Origin: Gonatopus flavifemur | Taxonomy: Eukaryota > Arthropoda > Insecta > Hymenoptera > Dryinidae | Direction of reading: 5' to 3' | NCBI GenBank assembly: GCA_018340375.1 | Contig: JAFFJZ010000030.1 | Location: forward strand, 682,001-746,000 | DNA: 64,000 nt | Shown: in pieces, positions 56,346 to 64,000 of the stretch | Position numbering within the stretch: position 1 is the first letter of the stretch | Layout: each line of letters starts with the position of its first letter | Program-made: the position numbers and the translations under genes | The notes under the pieces: model-generated | Database searches by the model: none | The model's input: the letters and a program-made list of their open reading frames with translations, nothing else | What the model was told of the DNA's origin: nothing

Positions 56346-57094
56346 CCGCATTTTCATGTACTTGGCGTGATTTTTTTACTTTTTTGAAGTTTTTCTATTG
56401 GGATTTCACTTCTTTTTCTGGATGTGTCCTTAACTGAACATAAATAAAATTCGAATGCTCATGTCTAATTTAATAGCGATCGTAGCGATGAAGAAAATGT
56501 CCTCAGATCATTTGTGATATGAAAAACTCACTTGGGTTTCTATCAGTCATCTCATCATTGGACAGCAATAGATAATCGACATAAAGAATGAAGAACAGAA
56601 GGAAAGAAAAGTGAATTCCCATAAATCAATACATATGTGCAGGATTCCGAAAAGTAAATATTAATTGACCGATAAGTTGGCGCTCAAAGCAGCCCACGAT
56701 TTCGTTTTAAACATGTATTGTGCAAGAATTCCCATTGTTTTTAAAATATGATTGTTAGGAAAACGAAACAAAACAGATTTTACGAACAGAGAAAACTTGC
56801 ACACAATATGTTTAAGGTATCCAACAGAAATTTTTCTGATAAAACGAGAATTTGTACCATTTGGCATGAAGTTGAAAATAGTTTCCCAGCAAAAATGTTT
56901 CAATGACTCTTTAGAATTATTTTAAAGAGTATCTTAAAGAGATGTCAAATATTCATTTATCATGCAACAAAAAGAGATATCTTCAAAATATCTGGTCAAG
57001 AGCATTTTCCAGTACTGTACAAGAAATTTTTTAGAATTTTGTGAAATATCCATCAAAATCATTTTGAAAAATTCTTCGAGAATATTTAGTCGGT
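56346..57094. other. Unassigned sequence
   Basis: About 0.75 kb, AT-rich, without recognised genes or repeats, between palindrome B and the LINE. Confidence 0.4.
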
Positions 57095-60000
57095 TGTGGT
57101 CCCTCCCCGTGGATGATTGCGGGTCTTCCAGGGGGATATTCATGATACCTGTCCTTGATATCCTTTTTATCCATCCCTGGTAGTATCTGCTTCCTTTACG
57201 TGGTGGGGAGGATAAGTATCTCAGAGTTGGATCTTTTTTTTTGAGTGGAATAAACTACTCAAGAGAAAGAATACAAACTGAGAGAAACGAAATCATCCTA
57301 ATGCCAGAAACATCGGCAAAATCAAACGGAAGGAAAGCAAGGGGAAACTACCTTCCTTGACATGTTTCAATACTTCCCGAGGAAATGAAACCTTTTTCCT
57401 AACCTGGAATATTATGTAACAAAAACAAACGAACAAATTAATAAATACATGATGGCGCTCTCTCGAGTAAAATATTCCGGAGGTAAACTAGTCTCCCGTT
57501 CGGATCTCCGGGTGGAGGCTGCTCGAGGAAGCTTCATCAGCAAGGAACGAAAACCGAAGAATAGGATAGGGAAAAGAAACAACATTCTTCGAGTCGGAGC
57601 GTGGAATGTTAGATCACTGAGGCAAGCGGGAAAATTAGAAAATTTGAAATTAGAAATGAATAGGTTGAATATAGACGTAATGGGGATTAGCGAAATGAGA
57701 TGGCCACAAGAGGGCGATTTCTGGAGTGGGGATTATAGAATAATTCATACAGGATCAAAGAACGGTCAAGCAGGTGTAGGAATTGTGATGCATAAAAGAG
57801 TAGGAAATAGAATAGAAAATTATTTGCAACATAATGAACGTGTGATGATGGTTAGAATCAGAACAAAACCGGTAGACACAGTCATAGTCCAAGTATACAT
57901 GCCCACATCTGCATATTCGGAGGAAGATATTGAAAAAACGTACGAAGAAATAGAAGGAGTGATAGAATATGTGAAGGGAGAAGAGAATTTGATAGTGATG
58001 GGGGATTGGAATGCGGTAGTAGGACAAGGAAAAGAGGACAACATTATAGGAGATTTCGCGGTAGGGAGGAGGAACGATAGAGGACAACGTTTAGTCGAAT
58101 TTTGTGAAAATCATAAGATGGTTATCACAAACACTTTATTCGAAAATCATCCAAGAAGAATCTACACTTGGAAAATGCCAGGAGATACAGCAAGATACCA
58201 AATTGATTACATATTAGTGAAACAAAGATTTAGAAACCAAGTGAAAAACTGTAAAACTTATCCATGTGCAGATATAGATAGTGATCATAATATGTTGATG
58301 ATGAAATGTTCTCTGAAATTCAAATCTCTGAAGAAGAAAAGGAAAATGCAGAAAAGATGGAATTTGAAGAACCTCAAGCAAAAACAAACGCATGAGGCAT
58401 TCGAGAAAATGTTGGATGAAAAATTGGGAGATCAAAAAGAGAAAGACTTGGGAATAGAGAGGAGATGGACAAAGATGAAGGGGAATATAAGAGAATGTGC
58501 GGATAAGATTTTGAAGAATGATGGAGTAGAAGCTAAAAACCCATGGATAACGGGAGAAATTTTAGAATTGATAAATGAAAGAAGAAAATACAAGAATAAT
58601 GATAGCCAAGAAGGCCAGCAACGATACAAATCATTGAGAAATAAAATAATAAGAGAATCAAGGAAAGCAAAAGAACAGTGGTTAGAAGAGAAATGTCAGG
58701 AAATAGAAATGAGATTGCATTTAGGAAAAATAGATGAAGCATATAGGATTATTAAAAGATTTTTCGGACAAATGAAATCTAGAAGCCATAAGATTAGAAA
58801 CTCTCTAGGACGACAATTGATAAAAACGGAAGAGAAAATAGAACAGTGGATCAATCATTTGGAAGACTTGTATAGAGGAAACGATGATATAGCACTATTA
58901 GAGAAGGAGGAGGATGTAGATGAGGAAGAATTGGGAGATTCGATATTGAGATCAGAATTCGACAAGGCTTTGAAAGAATTGAAAAATAATAAAGCGCCAG
59001 GCATAGATGGCATAAGTGCGGACCTTATAAAAGCCTCCAGTGAAGGAACTCGCGACGCACTGTTTGAATTGATTAGAGATATGTACGAAACAGGAGAAGT
59101 ACCGGAAGATTTCCAAAAGAATAAAATTGTCGCTATCCCGAAAAAACGAGGGGCAGACAAATGCGAGAACTACAGAACGATCAGTTTAACTTCACATGCT
59201 TCGAAAATACTGACCAAAATTATATACAGGAGGATGGAAAATAAAATAGAGAGTAGATTGGCAGAGGATCAGTTTGGTTTCAGAAAAAATAGGGGAACGC
59301 GAGAAGCAATCTTAGCACTCAGGGCAGTAATAGAGAAAAGGATAGCGCTGAAGAAATCTGTGTACATAGGTTTTGTAGATATACGAAAGGCTTTCGATAA
59401 TGTGGACTGGGAGAAGATGTTTGCGATCCTGAAGAAGGTGGGAATAAATTATAAAGATAGAAGAATAATATACGAATTATATAGGAATCAAAGTGCAATA
59501 ATAGACATAGAGGGTCAGGAAGGGGAAGCACAAATAAGAAGAGGGGTGAGACAAGGATGCTCATTATCGCCACTGATGTTCAATTTATATATAGAAGAAG
59601 CAATGAACGAAGTGAAGGAGGAAATTCAATCGAAATTACAGATTCAGGGAGAAAATATAAGTATGTTGAGATTCGCGGATGACATAGCTATATTGGCCAC
59701 GAGTAGTACTGAGTTAGAAAATATTCTCAACACCATGAGAACAATATTATTGGAAAACTATTGTATGAATATAAATAAAGACAAAACAAAATTCATGATG
59801 TGTACAGCAGCGAAAACAGCTAGAAGAACGAGAATCAAAATAGATACCGAGACAATTGAACAGGTGAAAGAATTCAAATATCTAGGAAGCATAATTACAG
59901 AGAACGGCAAAAGCAGAAAGAGATATAAGAGCAAGAATAGCACAAGGGAAACAGGCTTTTCATCAAAAGAGACAGTTATTATGCTCAAAAAATATAAGCT

Positions 60001-60474
60001 TGGAAGTAAGGAAGAAATTCTTGAAAAGTTACGTTTGGAGCACAGCATTATATGGTTGCGAAACTTGGACAATGGGGAAAACTGATCAACGAAGACTTGA
60101 AGCTTTTGAAATGTGGTGTTATAGGAGGATGCTCAGAATAAAATGGATAGACAAAGTCAAAAATGAAGAAGTACTCGAGCAGATAAATGAAGAAAGAAAT
60201 CTTTTGAAACACATCGTGAAAAGGAGAAGCAATCTTATAGGACACACATTACGGCATGAGAGTTTATTGAAAACAATATTGGAAGGGAAAATGAATGGTA
60301 AAACTGGTAAAGGTAGACCTAGAGCAAGTTATATGAAGCAAATCGTACAAGACAAGGGATGTAGTAGATATGTAGAAATTAAGCGTTTGGCGGATAATAG
60401 ACAGGGGTGGAGGGTTTCATCAAACCAGTCGTAAGACTGATTACTTCATGATGATGATGATGATGATGATGATG
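57095..60474 (+). mobile_element. LINE retrotransposon with EN and RT, (ATG)n tail
   Basis: A GC-richer leader (TCCCTCCCCGTGGATGATTG) begins near 57095. One long coding region follows, and the element ends in a (ATG)9-like repeat at 60447-60474. A trinucleotide tail without poly(A), plus an apurinic-type endonuclease joined to RT in about 1000 residues, fits RTE-like clades. I cannot place the clade by phylogeny. The 5' end is estimated from the change of composition. Confidence 0.85.
57449..60434 (+). pseudogene. Endonuclease-reverse transcriptase polyprotein, one frameshift
   Basis: From ATG 57449 the protein shows the endonuclease blocks AWNVRSL (~52), ISEMRW (~80), VMGDWNAVVG (~182) and DSDHNML (~276). 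A coiled basic linker follows, then the RT blocks APGIDGISADLIK (~515), GFVDIRKAFDNVDW (~640), GVRQGCSLSPLMFNLYIEEA (~700), LRFADDIAIL (~740) and FKYLGSII. Near 59920, after NGKSRK, the family continues in the next frame (EIRARIAQGKQAFHQ...KFLKSYVWSTALYGCETWT) and ends GKTGKGRPRASYMKQI with stop at 60434. A single missing base separates the two parts. All catalytic residues look present, so this is a young copy or one with a sequence error. Confidence 0.9.
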
Positions 60475-61710
60475 TGGTATTATAAACGTATACTATGTTC
60501 TTCAAAATCACCTATAGAAGATTATAGTAATTGAATTGTTATCTGATGAGCAAGTGAAATTATTGCTTTTTGAAGAAATATATATATGAGTCTTTAGCAT
60601 TACGTGGCCAATTTCGTTCTTTAACTCGCAGATCATGAATAAATATCCACTTTGTACCTTTACTTCGTAACATGCACGTAAAGTTACCTTCGGAAATACT
60701 TTTTCCCTGATGAAAAACAACGGCTATAACTTTATAAAAGTGTCATGCAATTGATAATGAATGGCATGAAATGGATGATTAAAGATTATGTAACGAATCA
60801 ACAACTGAATCATCGCTTATAATCAGAAAGTGGAATATCAAATATAATCAGAACGTGGAATCATCCAAAAACCCCAATGCAGTATAAAAAGTTTTTAGAA
60901 TGAGAAGTTCATGACACAACCTTAATGAGATATAAGAAGTTTGAAAAACGTTGAAGGTTGAAGTTGGTCTCCAGGCACTTTAGTTACATTGAAGTATATC
61001 AAATATTTTAAATCAAAACTATTAATTCAACAAAACGATTTGTCTAGAGGCAAAAGCACAGCAGATATGCCACAGATCTTGACGACATACTGGACTCATC
61101 AGTTTCTCGGAGTAGAATCACAAGTGGATGGGGACAAAGCAGAATTGAAGCAGACGAATCATAAATTTGTACGCTAGCTATTTAGCTAGACGATAGCTGT
61201 CACTATCAATTCCATTCAGTGGCCTCTTAGTCGAGTGAAGCAAAGGCAAAAGTGCAGTGAATATATCACAGACCTATCCGATACTATTATTAGATTCATC
61301 GAATACCATCACAGGTGGATGAAGATGAAACAAAATAAAGCAAATATACCATAGATCTGTATGTTAGCTACCAATACTATCAATTTCATTTATATTCAAG
61401 AATCCGATAACAGCCTTTGTCAAAGAAACCTACTGAATCTTGTACAATGTTCTAGTTGAAGTCAATGCAGTAGAATGTAGTTCATGTTGTTGTTGTTGTT
61501 GTAGTCAATGTAGTTGATTGATGTCTGATTCTTAATCAAATTTGGTTAGATTCAATGGACTGTTCCATTAGATAATACTCTTCATCAAAACTACAAAGAC
61601 AATAACATTATATTAAACGTACCTTTTCTTACCAGACATCTCTTTATGATTTTCTCTCTGAAGAGAGATGAAAAAGATTTGGAACAGTTATTTTAGAGCT
61701 TAGTTATTTA
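60475..61710. other. Unassigned sequence
   Basis: Repeated words CATACTGGACTCATC/TATTAGATTCATCGA and AGGCAAAAG near 61020-61400 suggest a decayed tandem or SINE relic. A short (TGT)n run lies at 61488-61502. No gene was recognised. Confidence 0.35.
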
Positions 61711-62014
61711 CACGGAGAAAAAAATATACTACTTTTTCTTATTTTGCTTGCTAAACCAGGAACAGGAAGGTTTGTAAAATCAATTTTTACATCAAAATAC
61801 GGGAGATTGAGAATGAATCAGTGAATTTCACTATACGCTTTGTAAACTTCAACGTTCAGCATTTAAAATTTCAATCGTAACTATTAAGTTTTCTACAATA
61901 TTCGTAATCTTCCGTATTTTTATGTACAAATTCATTTTACAAACCTTCCTGTTTCTAGTTTACTAAGAAAAATAACGAAAATTCTTATATTTTCGAGCGG
62001 CATTTTTCTCCGTG
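61711..62014. mobile_element. 304-bp MITE, TA duplication
   Basis: CACGGAGAAAAAAATATAC and CATTTTTCTCCGTG are inverted ends, and CAGGAAGGTTTGTAAAAT faces its complement further in. TA flanks both sides (61709-61710, 62015-62016). Confidence 0.82.
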
Positions 62015-62029
62015 TAGTTGAGCTTAAGT

Positions 62030-62660
62030 ATAGTCATTGTCGATCAGGGTATGCAGGGAGGACAATGTTTCATTCATTCACTTCTCTCGGAGCAGGCTCA
62101 ATATCATCTGTTTCATTATTTGCTCATGATTCTATTGGGAAATAGTATAGATCAGTGGACTGTCCATCAAGGGTATGGTATATCCACTATAATTTTACCT
62201 GTAAAGAAATAGCGAATAAACTTGAATACTTCTCAAGCAAGCTCGGTATGATCTTCTCCATCAATTGTCTACGATCCTAATTGGAGAAATTGACAGTAGC
62301 TGGCTGTCCGTCAGGAGTTATGATATATCCGTTATGTTCTGGCCTATAGAATGATTGCGAATCAATTTGAATCATTCCCCTTGAGCATACTCCGTATGAT
62401 CCATTCGATCATCTGCCAACGACTCCAGTAGGAGGATAGGACAGTAGCGGACTGTCCATGAAGGAATTATGATGTATCCGATATGCTCTCGCCTCAGAAT
62501 TTATAAATTTGAATTATTTCCCATGACTAAACCTTGTATGATTTTCTATGATTCGTCTCTGGTTCCGGTTAGAAAAACCACCAGTAGCAAACTATCCGTC
62601 ACGGATTATGATATATCCGCTATGCTTTTGCCTGTAAAGGAATCTTGCATTTTATGAATA
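62030..62660. repeat. Decayed tandem repeat of about 145 bp, 4 units
   Basis: ACTGTCCATCAAGGGTATG-like blocks followed by ATATCCnCTATnnTnTnGCCT occur near 62160, 62307, 62450 and 62593. Units differ at many sites, so the array is old. Confidence 0.7.
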
Positions 62661-62859
62661 ATCCATCATACAGAGCTTACCTGTGTATATTCCAATTTTC
62701 TGAATGTAGCAAATAGATTTATTTATACCTTTCTCAAACTTTTTCTGTTTTTTTGACAAATAACCTCTTCATCATTTATTCATTCATTAATTCATGAATT
62801 TTTTCAAGTAATATATAAGAGTATATATAATTTCAAGTTGTTTATTTATGGTTCATTGT

Positions 62860-63262
62860 TCTGAATAACCTGTAGTAATCTGTAATAATGTAGTCACCTG
62901 TAATTTAATTATTCTTTCAATATTTTAATAACCTATCAACACATCGCCTCATTGACAGGTTATATTTGTTCACGTATTTACAATGTATAAACCTGTAGTA
63001 ATCTGTAATAATAATGTAGTCATCTGTAATTCATTCATCTTTTAATTATTCTTTTAATATTTTAATAACCTATCAACACATCGCCTCATTGACAGGTTAT
63101 ATTTGTTTACGTATTTACAATGTATAAACCTGTAGTAATCTGTAATAATAATGTAGTCACCTGTAATTCATTCATCTTTTAATTATTCTTTTAATATTTT
63201 AATAACCTATCAACACATCGCCTCATTGACAGGTTATATTTGTTTACGTATTTACAATGTAT
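62860..63262. repeat. 137-bp tandem repeat, about 2.9 units
   Basis: ACATCGCCTCATTGACAGGT occurs at 62941, 63078 and 63215, exactly 137 bp apart. The units are almost identical, unlike the older array just upstream. Confidence 0.92.
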
Positions 63263-63388
63263 ATACTCTATAGGGAAAAAAATTTATCTACCAATCATTG
63301 TACAGGTTACAAAAGACTGACAAACCCTTTGGACAATATTGGAAGCACCTTATTATACGTTATTATATTTTACATACATACTAATGAA

Positions 63389-63475
63389 CAAATGATCCAC
63401 TATTGGACATTCGAAGAAAGAAAGACAGAACAAATGATCTACTATTGGGCGTTCGAAGAAAGAAAAAGAGACAGA
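63389..63475. repeat. 42-bp direct duplication
   Basis: ACAAATGATCCACTATTGG at 63389 and its close copy at 63431 each end in TTCGAAGAAAGAAA. The 90-residue frame crossing it has no family match that I know. Confidence 0.6.
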
Positions 63476-63889
63476 ATAAATCTTTGTAGCATTGGAAATC
63501 GCCTCAAGGATAACAGGTTTTCGTGTTAAGAAGAAACCGATTAATCAGAAATTCCGAAAAGATTTTTTGATCGTATGAAAACTTGAAACGTTTATATTTC
63601 GGTAACGGATGAACTGATCAAGTTCGTAGTGTGCTTAATCGAAAGTGTGTAATCGTATTATATAATGAAAGTGTAGTTATTTTTTTGTGACACACAATAT
63701 GTGTCGAGTTATTGTGCATTGAACATTTTTTCAGGAGGTTAAATCTCGGTTGAGCAGTAAAAGATACACGGTAGCGGACGACTTCTGCTTTCTTCACTTG
63801 AAATAAAAAAAATACTTATACATCTTTTTTTCAGGGTTTTTTAATATACTTGGCGTCGAGACGCTACCGCGTCTCTTGATATCAAATCT

Positions 63890-63975
63890 CATTTGAGGGG
63901 AATCGAACCTACCTATCTCGAGTTTACTTACCTATCTGAGACACTAACGTCCTAACCGTTTCTCTACAGCGCGCT
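63890..63975 (-). other. tRNA-derived SINE-like segment at the window end
   Basis: On the minus strand an A-box-like GAAACGGTTAGGACG (near 63955) is followed by GGTAGGTTCGATTCCCC (B box near 63900). The normal cloverleaf length is exceeded, so a SINE head is more likely than a tRNA gene. Confidence 0.45.
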
Positions 63976-64000
63976 GCGCATTTTGCTCTTGCAAAAGTTG

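Noticed and set aside
57755..60072. Many minus-strand frames of 65-110 residues opposite the LINE
   Set aside because: They are antisense shadows of the A-rich EN-RT coding strand, giving F/S/L-rich peptides.
63890..63975. A genuine tRNA gene at the window end
   Set aside because: A- and B-like boxes are present, but stems of normal length do not form and the spacing is too long.

Overview
This window looks like an AT-rich arthropod (probably insect) nuclear genome fragment. Genes are split by short introns with GT..AG borders, the intergenic space is packed with DNA transposons, and the element types are an insect-like mix: mariner, DD41D-type Tc1/mariner relatives, piggyBac, a MULE and an EN+RT LINE with an (ATG)n tail. 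I cannot name the species. There are no bacterial features, CRISPR arrays or rRNA, and no tRNA gene that I would call functional.

Layout. 1-2610: right part of a large palindromic element (element A). 2612-7318 (minus): a two-gene module, a SAM-like multi-exon gene followed by a C2H2 zinc-finger gene. It is broken by element A, a mariner and a short 8-bp-TSD MITE. 8316-8643 and 21384-24000 (plus): a second copy of the module, head to head with the first, with about 12.7 kb of elements in one intron. These are a satellite-bearing element at 9524-12490, a foldback at 13181-14490, a decayed DD41D element at 14510-17256 and an inverted-repeat element at 19517-21246. 25506-28805: palindromic element C copy 2 and a decayed DD41D transposase. 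29057-35485: a 6.4-kb piggyBac element with TTAA flanks, a transposase split by a MITE, and two kinds of minisatellite. 37173-38349: MULE-type transposase exon. 38677-40710: an apparently intact DD41D element. 41684-43310: a third, N-terminal copy of the SAM-like gene. 43329-45913: palindromic element C copy 3. 45938-49017: compound element with hAT-like ends. 51561-56345: palindrome B, into which a complete element A (51840-55652) has inserted. 57095-60474: nearly intact LINE. 60475-64000: MITE and tandem repeats.

How it fits together. Most coding capacity is transposase or reverse transcriptase. The only non-standard genes are three partial copies of one paired module: a SAM-like protein, a gap of about 200-310 bp, then a C2H2 protein with a conserved GDN motif and a CxxC motif. 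Order and intron phase are kept between copies. Whether this pair is a host gene family or the coding part of an undescribed mobile element is the most interesting open question. A second theme is a set of short elements with CCC...GGG ends and 2-bp target duplications (TA, AA, TT, CA, TG, AT) inserted into almost everything else, including exons and other transposons. This gives a readable relative insertion history.
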